Below are positions 15,034 to 24,246 of a DNA stretch of 64,000 bases, one piece after another. The position numbers were made by a program, and so were the translations under genes. The notes beneath the pieces were generated by a model. That model saw nothing but the letters and a program-made list of their open reading frames with translations. It made no database searches and was not told the origin of the DNA. This DNA is from Nitrospira sp. (GTDB lineage: Bacteria > Nitrospirota > Nitrospiria > Nitrospirales > Nitrospiraceae): positions 1-64,000 of the forward strand of contig JACOEK010000007.1 in the NCBI GenBank assembly GCA_024998595.1, read 5' to 3'. Within the stretch, counting starts at the first letter, position 1; every line of letters begins with the position of its first letter.

Positions 15034-15594
15034 ATGACAACTCCACTCAGCAAAGGCGTGCTGCTCGTGGCGACGCCGGCATTGAACGATCCCAATTTCA
15101 GGCAGGCAGTGGTCCTGCTTTGTGAGCATGGACCGGAAGGAGCGCTAGGAGTGATCGTCAATCGTCCGACGGCCATGTCTATCTCCGAAGCGCTCCCGCA
15201 GGTTCCGATCCTGGAAGGCCAAACGCACGTGCTGTACTCGGGCGGTCCTGTGCAAACCAACCAAGTCATGATGCTGTATCGCATCAGTGACACGCCGGAG
15301 AATTCTCACCAAGTGATCGACGGCGTCTGTCTCGGCGGGGATTTGGAGATCATGGAACGGATTCTCATGGAGCAGCCTGGAAAGGAATCGTTCCGGGCTT
15401 ACCTCGGGTATTCCGGCTGGGGCCCAGGACAGTTGGAGTCGGAGATGCAGACCGGTTCGTGGATTACGCTGCCGGCTGATCCCTCGATCGTCTTCGAGAA
15501 AGAATCGACACGCATCTGGTCGGATATTGTGCTGTCCCTCGATGAGACGTCTCGCCACTACGCCGATATGCCGTTTGATCCCACCAGCAACTAG
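15034..15594 (+). CDS. AlgH/YqgE family protein (UPF0301)
   Basis: A 186-residue protein matching UPF0301 throughout: KGVLLVATPALNDPNFRQAVVLLCEH, GALGVIVNRPT, VLYSGGPV, YLGYSGWGPGQLE. The fold is known, but a biochemical role is not settled; AlgH was named for an effect on alginate genes in Pseudomonas. The length is normal. It is convergent with uvrA, with a hairpin between them. Confidence 0.93.
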   Translation: MTTPLSKGVLLVATPALNDPNFRQAVVLLCEHGPEGALGVIVNRPTAMSISEALPQVPILEGQTHVLYSGGPVQTNQVMMLYRISDTPENSHQVIDGVCLGGDLEIMERILMEQPGKESFRAYLGYSGWGPGQLESEMQTGSWITLPADPSIVFEKESTRIWSDIVLSLDETSRHYADMPFDPTSN

Positions 15595-15620
15595 ATAAGA
15601 GCGTGCAGCAGATCGAGTAT

Positions 15621-15639
15621 CGCCTCTGGTTCAGAGGCG
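15621..15639. terminator. Hairpin between convergent genes
   Basis: CGCCTCTG at 15621-15628 and CAGAGGCG at 15632-15639 form a perfect 8-bp stem with a 3-base loop between the algH and uvrA stops. The T-tract is weak (GAATTT), so it may act as a bidirectional transcript end. Confidence 0.55.
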
Positions 15640-15676
15640 GAATTTCCGTTCTCTCTCAGCCATACGCTGTCAACCA

Positions 15677-18463
15677 TTAGCTCTGCAGTATTTTCGCCAG
15701 GAACCGTCCTGTGTGCGACTGGGCCACTTTGGCGACCTGTTCCGGTCGGCCTTCGGCAACGATATGTCCGCCGGCCTCGCCGCCTTCCGGGCCGAGATCG
15801 ATGATCCAGTCGGCCGTTTTGATCACATCGAGATTGTGCTCCACGACGATGAGCGTATTGCCGGCATCCACCAGTTTGTGCAGGACGGTCAACAGCTTCT
15901 TGATGTCGTCGAGGTGCAGGCCGGTCGTCGGCTCATCCAGGATATACAGCTGGTTGTGCGCCGACGGATCTTTCAGTTCCGCGGCGATCTTCAGCCGCTG
16001 TGCTTCCCCTCCGGACAATGTGTTCGCCGCTTGTCCAAGCCGCAGGTAGCCCAATCCGATCGACGAGAGCAGATAGAGCTTTTCTGTCAGCTTCGGGGAG
16101 CCCGAAAAAAAGGCCTGCGCCTCGGCGACCGTCAGGTTCAAGACATCGTGAATGGTTTTGCTGCGATATCTGATGGCGAGAATCTCCGGTTTGAACCGTC
16201 GGCCGTTGCACTGCTCGCAGGTCGCATAGATATCCTCGAAGAAATACATCTCCAGCTTTTCATATCCGTTTCCTTCGCAGCGTTCGCAGCGCCCGCCGGC
16301 TGCATTGAACGAGAAATGTCCCGGGGTGAGGCCTTGTCGCAGGGCCTCCCGTTCGGAGGCGAAGAGCTGGCGAATCTCGTCGAACGCCTTGAGATAGGTA
16401 ATGGGGTTCGAGCGCGGGGTCCGGCCGATGGGCTGCTGGTCGATGAGGCGCACACCTTTGAGATGTTCCAGTCCTTTGATGGCCTGAAACCGTCCCATCG
16501 GCCGCGATTCGATCCGAAAGGCGCGCGCGGCGGCGCGATACACCGTGTCCTCAATGAGAGTGCTTTTCCCGGAGCCTGAGACACCGGTGATGCAGACCAG
16601 CATGTGCAGGGGGATTCTTACCAACAGGTTTTTAAGATTGTGTTCGGCGGCTCCGGCGATGCTCAGCACCTTGCTGTTGCCTGGCCGACGGGTTTTCGGC
16701 AGCGGGATACGTTCCTCGCCTCGCAGGTAGCGGGCGGTCAGGGACTTCTGGTCGCCGAGGAATTGCGCGCGTGGCGCGGCGCAGACGACCTGGCCGCCCT
16801 GTTCTCCTGAGGCGGGCCCCATTTCAACGATATGGTCGGCGGCCTGAATCATGAGAGGGTCGTGCTCGACAACGACGACGGTATTCCCTTCGTCGGCCAA
16901 GTCACGGAGAATGCCGGCCAGCGTAGCGGTGTCCCGCGCATGGAGTCCGATCGTCGGTTCGTCGAGCACATACAAGGTTCCCACCAGACGGGAGCCGAGT
17001 TGATTCGCCAGGGCGATTCGTTGCGCTTCCCCACCGGAAAGCGTTTTGGTTTGTCGGGAGAGCGTCAGGTAGTTCAATCCCACACGCAGCATAAAATTCA
17101 GCTTGGCCTGCAGTTGCCGCAGGATGTCCTTGGCAATCTCCGCGTCAAATGCCGGGAGGGTGAGTCGCTGAAACCATTCCGTGGCGGCCTGAATGGTAAG
17201 GTCGTTCAGTTGAATGAAATCGTGCCCGGCCACTTTGACGAACCGAGCGGCCGGTTTCAGTCGGCTGCCCTGGCAAGCCGGGCAGGTGGCAGGACTGCGA
17301 TAGCGGCTGAGCAGGACCCTCACGTGCAACTTGTAGCGCTTGGTTTCCAGGTATTCGAAGTATTGCCGGACGCCTTCCACCTGCTCGTTGCCTTCCCAGA
17401 TGAGCTGTTGCACCTCGGTCGGCAGGTCCTGAAATGGAGCGGTCAAATCGACCTCTAGCTTCTTCATGCCGAGCAACAGCTGTTTCTGCCACCAGTCCGA
17501 CCCCGGTTTGCTCCAGGGCTCAATCACGCCGCCGGCCAGCGACTTGCTGCGATCGGGGATGACCAGGTCCCGGTCGTAGCGCAGGATGTTTCCGAATCCC
17601 TTGCACTCGGGGCAGGCGCCTAAGGGATGGTTGAACGAGAACAGTAACGGACGCAGGGGCTCGAACATTCTCCCGCAGCCCTGGCAGCGAAAATGGGTGC
17701 TATAGGTTCGCATCCCATGGCCGATGACATCGACTTGGCAGATCCCGTCGGCTTCCTGGAAGGCGACTTCGATGGCTTCGATGAGACGGTGGCGATTGTC
17801 GGCTCTGAGGACCAGCCGATCCAGGACGACTTGAATACCGGACTCGCGTGATTCCGGGAGCGTGACCTGGTCGTGAAGGTCCAACAGCTCGTCGCCGCAG
17901 CGCAGTCGGGTGAAGCCTCGTTTTGTTAACGAGTCGAGCAGCGACCGGTCGTGCCCTGGTCCCAGATCGTTGACGGGGAATAAAATCATCGCCCGCGCGT
18001 CGGGAAATTGCGCGAGCAGTTCTTCGGCCAGTGAACCGGGGTGGTATCCGCGAGCTTCCTGGTGACAGTCCGGGCAGACCGGTTTGCCGATCTTGGCGAA
18101 AAGAAGCCGCAAAAGGTCCGCGACCTCGGTAGCGGTTCCGACCGTCGAGCGGGCCGTGCGAATAGGGTTTTTTTGTTCGATGGCGATCGCGGGGCGGATG
18201 TTGATGAGGCGGTCGACGTCGGGGCGATTCACCTTATCGAGAAACATGCGTGCATAGGTCGAGAGGGATTCGACATAGCGCCACTGTCCTTCCGCAAACA
18301 ACGTGTCGAACGCCAGGGAGGATTTGCCGGAGCCCGACAAGCCCGTGATCGCGGTGACCTTGTTGTGCGGAATACGCAGCGAGATGTTTTTGAGATTGTT
18401 CTGGCGTGCCCCTTCGATGATCAGTTCGTCGCCTGGTCGGGTCGGGGGTGTACGGGGTGCCAC
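15677..18463 (-). CDS. uvrA: UvrA-family excinuclease ATPase
   Basis: A 928-residue ABC ATPase with two nucleotide-binding halves: Walker A GLSGSGKSS near residue 40 and GVSGSGKST near 620; signature LSGGEAQR in both; zinc-finger Cys pairs CPDC, CQGC/CPEC, CPAC, and CERC/CEQC in the second half. It recognises bulky DNA damage and loads UvrB. Several family positions are diverged (for example MYFFEDIYATC where classical UvrA has a MxFLPDVYVxC-like stretch, and RTARSTVGTATEVADLLRLL). It could therefore be a UvrA paralogue of the UvrA2 type and not the only UvrA. GTG start after GAGGAG. It is far from uvrB (42.5 kb). Confidence 0.88.
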   Translation of the reverse strand: MAPRTPPTRPGDELIIEGARQNNLKNISLRIPHNKVTAITGLSGSGKSSLAFDTLFAEGQWRYVESLSTYARMFLDKVNRPDVDRLINIRPAIAIEQKNPIRTARSTVGTATEVADLLRLLFAKIGKPVCPDCHQEARGYHPGSLAEELLAQFPDARAMILFPVNDLGPGHDRSLLDSLTKRGFTRLRCGDELLDLHDQVTLPESRESGIQVVLDRLVLRADNRHRLIEAIEVAFQEADGICQVDVIGHGMRTYSTHFRCQGCGRMFEPLRPLLFSFNHPLGACPECKGFGNILRYDRDLVIPDRSKSLAGGVIEPWSKPGSDWWQKQLLLGMKKLEVDLTAPFQDLPTEVQQLIWEGNEQVEGVRQYFEYLETKRYKLHVRVLLSRYRSPATCPACQGSRLKPAARFVKVAGHDFIQLNDLTIQAATEWFQRLTLPAFDAEIAKDILRQLQAKLNFMLRVGLNYLTLSRQTKTLSGGEAQRIALANQLGSRLVGTLYVLDEPTIGLHARDTATLAGILRDLADEGNTVVVVEHDPLMIQAADHIVEMGPASGEQGGQVVCAAPRAQFLGDQKSLTARYLRGEERIPLPKTRRPGNSKVLSIAGAAEHNLKNLLVRIPLHMLVCITGVSGSGKSTLIEDTVYRAAARAFRIESRPMGRFQAIKGLEHLKGVRLIDQQPIGRTPRSNPITYLKAFDEIRQLFASEREALRQGLTPGHFSFNAAGGRCERCEGNGYEKLEMYFFEDIYATCEQCNGRRFKPEILAIRYRSKTIHDVLNLTVAEAQAFFSGSPKLTEKLYLLSSIGLGYLRLGQAANTLSGGEAQRLKIAAELKDPSAHNQLYILDEPTTGLHLDDIKKLLTVLHKLVDAGNTLIVVEHNLDVIKTADWIIDLGPEGGEAGGHIVAEGRPEQVAKVAQSHTGRFLAKILQS

Positions 18464-18605
18464 GGTGGAATGCTCCTCTCGAAGGATGACCGATCATCGT
18501 AGCAAGCGCCGCAGTCGTCTGCAATGTCATCTGCCTGCGCGGGCGGTGAGACCTGTGTGATCCGCTCGACAGATTCGTATAATGGCTGGCTCATGGGGAG
18601 GGCTC

Positions 18606-19397
18606 ATGATAGATCGTTTGGCTTATTTCGCGCGTATCGGATATCAAGGCTCGGTCGTTCAGTCGATTGAGGCGTTACGCGCTTTGCATCTGGCTCATGT
18701 CCTGACCGTCCCGTTTGAGAATCTCGACATCCACGTCGGGCGGCCGATCTCGCTTGAGCCGTCAGATCTGTTTGAGAAGATCGTCTTGGGCAAACGGGGC
18801 GGCTACTGCTTCGAACTCAACGGCCTGTTTGCGCTCTTGTTGGAAGACCTCGGGTTCGCCGTCACCAGTCTGGCCGCCCGGGTGCTGTATGGGACGGAAG
18901 GCGTAAGGCCGCGGAGTCATCAACTGCTGATCGTGCATCTGGACGGGGAGGGTTGGCTTGTGGATGTGGGATTCGGTGGGCAGGGATTGCGTGAGCCATT
19001 GCCCTTTAAGGCTGGCCTGGAACATCGGCAAGGGCCGGATCAATTTCGGCTCACGACGGACGAGCGGGGAGAGTATGTGCTGCAATCTCGCATGGAAGGA
19101 GCCTGGACGAATCTCTACTCCTTCACGCTCGACCCCTGGCTGCCGGTGGACTATCAGTTCGCCAACTACTATCACTCGCACGCACCTGAGTCGCCATTTG
19201 TGCAGCGCTGGATGTGCACGATACCCCCTCAGGAAGGGCGTACAACATTCATCGGGAACCTGCTCAGAATTCGAGAGCAAAAGGCCGTGCGGGAACTTCA
19301 TGTGAAAAGTGAAGGAGCGTGTAAACAGCTGCTCCAGGAGCACTTTGGGATAACTCTTAACCATCACTTGATGTTCTTTGTGGTGGATGGTGAATAG
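18606..19397 (+). CDS. nat: Arylamine N-acetyltransferase
   Basis: A 263-residue NAT-family enzyme that moves acetyl from CoA to arylamines or arylhydrazines. The Cys-His-Asp triad is complete: Cys68 in RGGYCFELN, His105 in RSHQLLIV, Asp120 in VDVGFGG. The start at 18606 has GGGGAGGG immediately upstream; an in-frame ATG at 18582 does not. It is divergent from uvrA and convergent with the DUF3147 gene. Length is slightly below the usual 270-280. Confidence 0.93.
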   Translation: MIDRLAYFARIGYQGSVVQSIEALRALHLAHVLTVPFENLDIHVGRPISLEPSDLFEKIVLGKRGGYCFELNGLFALLLEDLGFAVTSLAARVLYGTEGVRPRSHQLLIVHLDGEGWLVDVGFGGQGLREPLPFKAGLEHRQGPDQFRLTTDERGEYVLQSRMEGAWTNLYSFTLDPWLPVDYQFANYYHSHAPESPFVQRWMCTIPPQEGRTTFIGNLLRIREQKAVRELHVKSEGACKQLLQEHFGITLNHHLMFFVVDGE

Positions 19398-19476
19398 CCG
19401 TTCGTGAGGTCGTGAGAAGCGAAGAAGGAGGGGCGTGTCGAGTCCGGCGGTAGTCGTGCCGAGAGGTCGGTGTTGC

Positions 19477-19815
19477 TTACCGCGCCAGGAATTTCACGAG
19501 TGCGACGCAGCACATGTAGAGGACCATTGACCCTGCCATGGAAAGCCAGAAGCCGATACGCTCCACCCCATAGATCATGCAGCCGACATAAACCAGCCAG
19601 GGCGGCACAAACCAGAGGAGGTTCTTGGCGTAGGTCACGAGGTGTTCGCTGCCCCCGTTGAGATAGATGAGGATAAACGTTGCGCCGGTCATCGCGGGAA
19701 AGGTGCTGGCGAAGGCGGCAAGAAACGACCGGCCCTGCGAGCCGAGGTAAGTCGAGATACTGACGATGGTGCCGCCCAACAAGAAGTACAGGACATACTT
19801 CGCCCACTCACCCAT
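19477..19815 (-). CDS. DUF3147-like membrane protein
   Basis: A 112-residue integral membrane protein with four predicted helices (YVLYFLLGGTIVSISTYL; AAFASTFPAMTGATFILIYL; LLWFVPPWLVYVGCMIYG; GFWLSMAGSMVLYMCCVALV). The pattern resembles the DUF3147 family of small four-helix proteins with no assigned role. GAAGGAGGCGG lies before the ATG. The MBL hydrolase gene lies 12 bp upstream on the same strand, so the two are probably co-transcribed. Confidence 0.7.
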   Translation of the reverse strand: MGEWAKYVLYFLLGGTIVSISTYLGSQGRSFLAAFASTFPAMTGATFILIYLNGGSEHLVTYAKNLLWFVPPWLVYVGCMIYGVERIGFWLSMAGSMVLYMCCVALVKFLAR

Positions 19816-19827
19816 CCGCCGCCTCCT

Positions 19828-20847
19828 TCACTTCCCGCGGAAGGCTTCTCGCGCCTCCGCCTCGATCTCATGTCCCAGTCCTGTGTACCGTGGCGAAAAG
19901 TGGAACACGACTAAGTCGCGCGCCCCGGCTTTCTTTGCCATCACGCCGGCCTGCCTGGCCGTGAGGTGGTACCGGTCCCGTGCCTTGTCCGCATCCCGAT
20001 CCAGATAGGGGGCTTCACAGTAAAAGATGTCGGCGCCGCGCGCAAGCTCCACGATCTTGCGTTCGTTGGTTTGATCGTACCGAGCATCCACGACATAGGC
20101 GATCTTCTGGCCGCGAGTGATGGTAAGGAATCGCTCGCGGACCTCGCCCAGGACACATTCCCTCTCCTCCTTCCGGTGTTCATGGTAGAGCGTGGCGATG
20201 AAGCAAAAGTCGTCCGGCTTGCCCTGCCATAAATACTGCTTCACTTCCTTCAGCCAAGAGCCCACCGGCAGCCCGGCTTCGTGCAGCCGCTCCTTGTTGA
20301 CGTTTACATGAAACTGTTCCTGCAGCGCATAGGCGAATGAGGGGATGCGGTGATTGAGCGACGTTGCGCGCACGGTGAACATGGGGTCACGGAGCGCAGT
20401 GAAGGATCCGTCGGCGGTGCAGTCGCTCAGCGTTGAGTTGAGTCCGTCGCAACGCTGAAAACCGTCCATGGCGGGGAAGGTCGCCGTCCTGATGCCGTCG
20501 GAGTGGAATTCCTGCACGGTGATGGTGAGTGGGTATCCGTCCACCAGGTTCCAGGTGTAGCCGTGAAGTTTCCCTTGAACATTGGCGATCAGTCCCGGCG
20601 GTCCGTAGAGCCGCAGAGTCTTGCCGCGCCCCAGGGCCACGCGGAGCAACGCATCGAACCCGATAAAGTGATCCATGTGGGTGTGAGAGATGAAGATCTC
20701 ACTCGCGCGCAACAGGCGCGTTGGCCCAAGGGCCTCGTTGTGGCCGAGGTCGAACAGAAGGGCGCGTTTCGACCATCGCACTTCGACGAACAGGCCGGGG
20801 TCGCCGAAGACGTCATTCACGAGGATGCTGGAGAAGGAGGGGGTCAT
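19828..20847 (-). CDS. Metallo-beta-lactamase-fold hydrolase, RNase Z-like
   Basis: A 339-residue MBL-fold enzyme. Metal ligands are in SHTHMDHF at residues 54-61, with further ligands likely in NHRIPS, VVDARYD and FHFSPRY. The layout LFDLGH ... ISHTHMDH ... YGPPGL resembles RNase Z/ElaC-type phosphodiesterases, but there are insertions (residues about 120-220), so tRNA 3'-processing is not certain. It is in line with DUF3147 and the CPBP and TolC genes on the minus strand. Confidence 0.8.
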   Translation of the reverse strand: MTPSFSSILVNDVFGDPGLFVEVRWSKRALLFDLGHNEALGPTRLLRASEIFISHTHMDHFIGFDALLRVALGRGKTLRLYGPPGLIANVQGKLHGYTWNLVDGYPLTITVQEFHSDGIRTATFPAMDGFQRCDGLNSTLSDCTADGSFTALRDPMFTVRATSLNHRIPSFAYALQEQFHVNVNKERLHEAGLPVGSWLKEVKQYLWQGKPDDFCFIATLYHEHRKEERECVLGEVRERFLTITRGQKIAYVVDARYDQTNERKIVELARGADIFYCEAPYLDRDADKARDRYHLTARQAGVMAKKAGARDLVVFHFSPRYTGLGHEIEAEAREAFRGK

Positions 20848-20940
20848 GGTGCTGTCGTGCTTGTGAGAAGCGGTGAATGCATCGTGAGTGCAACTGTTAC
20901 TTTAGGTTCTTCCGGCAGCTGCAACGGGGCCCCGGTCAGG

Positions 20941-21624
20941 TCAAGTCAAGATCGCTCGCATCACACTGTATAAGACGATGACTTCGACGGCGTGGGCTAC
21001 GATGGGGACATACAGATTTCTGGAGGCCACCCACAGACTTCCCCACACCAGGCCGTCCCACACGGCAATCCAGTGGAGCTGTTGAAAGGTTGCCACCAGG
21101 AACGGATCGAACGCAAACAGCAAGGCGCTCAACGGCACAGCGATTTGGGCGGGAAGTCCCAGAGCCAGCAGTCGGCCTAACAGAAAGCCGCGAAAGTTCA
21201 ACTCGACTAAGGTCGCGATGAGGAGGATGACCCAGGGCACCATGAGGAGCAGAGGAATTTTGGCATGTGGAGTGTCGGCGAGAAATCGATAGTCTTCTCC
21301 AAGCAGAGGCACCACATAGAGGATCATCAGAAGGTTGACTGTGCCGAGTGCCAGCCCAGTAGTCGTGCCCCAGCGGAGTCCCTGTGGAATGAGAGGGCTC
21401 GACAGGCCGAGCCGTTTCACTGTCGCGCCGTTGAGGCGGCTCCAGATTAGGAAGGCGGTATAGGCGCAGAGCTGGGGAATGAATTGATAGAGGCTCTGCT
21501 CCCGAAACTCGCGAGGAGAAGCGTAATAGAGGAGCGTGGCGGTGAGAGGGAGCAGCGCAAGGGCTGCTCCCCGTTCGTGGCTCTGAGTGGCATTGGCGGC
21601 CGACGCATCCTCAGGCCTGATCAT
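20941..21624 (-). CDS. CPBP-family intramembrane protease-like protein
   Basis: A 227-residue membrane protein with about six to seven hydrophobic segments. The family motifs are partly present: VELNFRG near residue 144 (usual EExxFRG, here with Val for the first Glu) and a final helix with IVAHAVEV, where the conserved His lies. Loss of the first Glu may weaken or abolish protease activity. CPBP proteins process prenylated peptides or act in bacteriocin immunity; the role here is unknown. It starts 6 bp after the TolC-like stop codon, so it is co-transcribed with that gene. Confidence 0.75.
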   Translation of the reverse strand: MIRPEDASAANATQSHERGAALALLPLTATLLYYASPREFREQSLYQFIPQLCAYTAFLIWSRLNGATVKRLGLSSPLIPQGLRWGTTTGLALGTVNLLMILYVVPLLGEDYRFLADTPHAKIPLLLMVPWVILLIATLVELNFRGFLLGRLLALGLPAQIAVPLSALLFAFDPFLVATFQQLHWIAVWDGLVWGSLWVASRNLYVPIVAHAVEVIVLYSVMRAILT

Positions 21625-21630
21625 GAGCAG

Positions 21631-23181
21631 TTATTCGAGCCGCAAGCTGTACCGTTCGAGTGTGGTGGCTTTATTGCGAGCCAGATTCGACAAGGATTTG
21701 TTGTAGTCGAGGACGGCGCGAAGCTCATTCCCCTGGGCAGTGGCCAGATCGCGCTGAAAGTCGAGCACGAATCTGGTTGTGCTGAGGCCCACCTTCAACC
21801 GTTCTTGTTCGGCCTGTAACTGTTTTTCGGCCATGATACGGGCTGAGCGAGTCGTCTCGATCCGTTTGAAATCGGTGTGCACGCGGCGAACGGCTTCACG
21901 AACACCCACGATCACTTGTTGGCGAACGCTTTGGAGGGAGGCCTGAGCATTCCTTGCCTCTAACTGCCGTTTGTTAAAGGTGCTGTAGGCAGATCGATTG
22001 CCGAGCGGGTAACTGAATACGAGCCCGGCGCCATAGTTGTAGAAATCGCCGCCGAAATTCCTTCTAGTCGCGTCCCCATAATCTGCGCCAAGGCCAGAGA
22101 GCCCCATGGTGCCCTGAAACGACAGGGTCGGCAAGATTTGGTTCTTGGCAAACTTTGTATTGAGTTCGCTTGTCTCGACGTTTTTGCCGGCCTGGAGAAT
22201 TTCCGGTCGACGTTCCATGGCGATGTCGATGGCTTCTTGAAGACTGATGGCTTCCAGCGAGGTGGTAGGGGGATCGGTCGGGATCAATCGGAGATCTTGC
22301 CGGAGTTCCTCTTCTGCGGGATTCAGGAGGCGGCGCAATTGGTCCTCCTGATCGCGAATCGATTTTTCGGCAACGAGGATCTGCTCGACACGCGAAGCGA
22401 CGGCAGCTTCCGCCTGCAGCACATCCACGATCGACATGACCCCGGCCTTGGCTTTGGCTCGATTACTCGCGAGTAGTTCTTCCGCCGCCTTGAGTGCCGC
22501 CTGAGCGACTTTGAGATTCTCATTAGCGAACACCATCTCCCAGAAAGTTTGTTCAACCGTCGCGATCACGGTGAGCACCCGGTCAAGAAAGACATGTCCT
22601 TCGACGGTGGCATTGTTCTGAGCGATGGAAATAAACGTTTGATTCAGGGCGGTCCCAAAATTCTTTAACAAGGGCTGGGTCACTGTTAACGCGAGACCTC
22701 CCGTCCACGCAGGGTTGAAGAGGAAGGTGTTGGTCCCGCTCACATAGCTGCGTTGAGGGCTGTAGTTGATGTCGTAATTACCGCCGGTAGGGAGGTTTTG
22801 AGTGATATCGGCGGTCACCCCGGACGTGTTCTGGTCAAACTTGGTGATATCCTGCAAGTTGGAGCCGGTGAATCCGAGGATCGGACGGTTGAGCGGCGCA
22901 ACTTGTCGATTGTACTGTCCGTTAAGACTGACGGTGGGATCAAACTTCGCCTGCTCGATGATAATATCGGCCAGACGACTTTCCTTCGTTTGACGGCCGA
23001 TATGGATATCGAGATTGTTCTGTAATGCTTTTAGGACAGCATCGGCCAACGACATCGCTTCGCGTCGTTCGGTGGGAACAGGCTTGTTCACTTCCAGGGC
23101 GAAAGAGGAGGACGCCGTCCAGAGGAGAAGCGCGGCGGCGCTTCCGATGAACAAACATCCCCGGAGTATGGGATTCGTCAT
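21631..23181 (-). CDS. TolC-family outer-membrane efflux protein
   Basis: A 516-residue protein with a signal peptide ending SSSFA near residue 28. The body has two related halves of long helices with short strands, as in TolC/OEP trimers (SLADAVLKALQNNLDIHIGR; SLQEAIDIAMERRPEILQAGKNVE; final LERYSLRLE). It would form the outer-membrane channel of a tripartite pump or type I secretion route. No inner-membrane pump or adaptor gene is nearby. AAGGAG before the ATG at 23181 decides the start over an in-frame codon at 23217. Confidence 0.9.
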   Translation of the reverse strand: MTNPILRGCLFIGSAAALLLWTASSSFALEVNKPVPTERREAMSLADAVLKALQNNLDIHIGRQTKESRLADIIIEQAKFDPTVSLNGQYNRQVAPLNRPILGFTGSNLQDITKFDQNTSGVTADITQNLPTGGNYDINYSPQRSYVSGTNTFLFNPAWTGGLALTVTQPLLKNFGTALNQTFISIAQNNATVEGHVFLDRVLTVIATVEQTFWEMVFANENLKVAQAALKAAEELLASNRAKAKAGVMSIVDVLQAEAAVASRVEQILVAEKSIRDQEDQLRRLLNPAEEELRQDLRLIPTDPPTTSLEAISLQEAIDIAMERRPEILQAGKNVETSELNTKFAKNQILPTLSFQGTMGLSGLGADYGDATRRNFGGDFYNYGAGLVFSYPLGNRSAYSTFNKRQLEARNAQASLQSVRQQVIVGVREAVRRVHTDFKRIETTRSARIMAEKQLQAEQERLKVGLSTTRFVLDFQRDLATAQGNELRAVLDYNKSLSNLARNKATTLERYSLRLE

Positions 23182-23287
23182 GACAAACTCCTTGATGCGA
23201 AGTCCGGGTTGGGCCATACTGAAATGGGATTTGATGCTGGCGTGGTATCATAATTGGGGATCGGTGTCCATGCTGGAAGGAGATCGA

Positions 23288-23689
23288 TTGATTTCACATA
23301 CGATGGCTGGTATCCGGATTGCTGCCGTGCTGTGCATCTTATGTTCTGTTTCATCGGCAGCGGCACAGTCTGTTTCGGGCGTACGCGGCTTGAATGGGGG
23401 CGTGGCCCCACTGTTTGGGCTTGTGGGTCCCGGCAATCTGTATATCGATAACCAGGGCACGCAGGGGTTTATCTATAATTTCGGAAATAACTTCGAGTCC
23501 TATAGTTTCCGGAATCCCACCACCGGCCAGGCGTGGAGTGGTGCGCTGATGACGCTTGGTCCCCAATTGTCGGTCGGCCTCATTCAGGGAGCGAATCAAT
23601 CAGGCTCTCCCGTCGTGTTTCCTCCCGTGCCGCGCGACGTCGGCCCCGTGCCTCCGATTCAATCAGGCCTGCTCGAAGATATTCCCTAG
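23288..23689 (+). CDS. Secreted hypothetical protein
   Basis: A 133-residue protein. The TTG at 23288 is chosen because GGAAGGAG lies 5 bases upstream; an in-frame ATG follows at 23303. The signal peptide ends SSAAAQS near residue 27. The mature part is rich in Gly, Asn and Pro with no Cys (PGNLYIDNQGTQGFIYNFG; FPPVPRDVGPVPPIQ). No family is recognised. It is divergent from the TolC-like gene, so the two could share a regulatory region. Confidence 0.6.
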   Translation: MISHTMAGIRIAAVLCILCSVSSAAAQSVSGVRGLNGGVAPLFGLVGPGNLYIDNQGTQGFIYNFGNNFESYSFRNPTTGQAWSGALMTLGPQLSVGLIQGANQSGSPVVFPPVPRDVGPVPPIQSGLLEDIP

Positions 23690-24246
23690 CCAGCCCAGAC
23701 GCGTGCGGAGAGAGCCCCTCGTGTGTTGAACAGGGTAGGGCACTCCAAGCACCTATTCTAATCACAGCTCCTCCTATCATCTCTCTCGATCCAAACTGCG
23801 GCCTTTCGCAGCAGCATTCTGTCCAACTTAAAAGACCTGTTTCTGTGGCGGTTTGGTGTGCAGCGGCAAGGCTGTCACAGCGGGACCTCACTGAAAGGTT
23901 GATTGTCCACAGAATTCACAGGCTGCATTTTGAGCGTGTATCATCTGGGATTGATGGTAGCTAACGTATAAATATTGGATTTATTTGATATTGTATCCGT
24001 TGAAGGATGTCGCCTTGACCGGTGGATTTGCGGCGGTACAGCGCTTGCTTTGCCTCCCGGTCAGTGCGTTTCATTTCCTGTTTCGCAGCGAGACGACAAA
24101 AACAATGCGCCCATGTCAAAGATGTCAATTGAATCGCCTATCGAGAACGGAAAGAATGCCGACAGACGGTGATAGGCGCGGTGTCGTGCGACCCGCTGGG
24201 TCTCAGCCCCTGTTATGACCGTTCAAGATTAAAGGAGATTGTTTGT
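23690..24246. other. Gap, nothing firmly recognised
   Basis: About 560 bp. 23930-24000 is clearly AT-rich (includes TATAAATATTGG) and could hold a promoter for the glycosyltransferase gene, but no -35/-10 pair is convincing. No RNA gene or supported reading frame was seen. Confidence 0.4.

Noticed and set aside
23975-24218. Short plus-strand frames before the glycosyltransferase
   Set aside because: Two overlapping frames with no ribosome-binding site and no family pattern, in an AT-rich stretch more likely to be promoter sequence.
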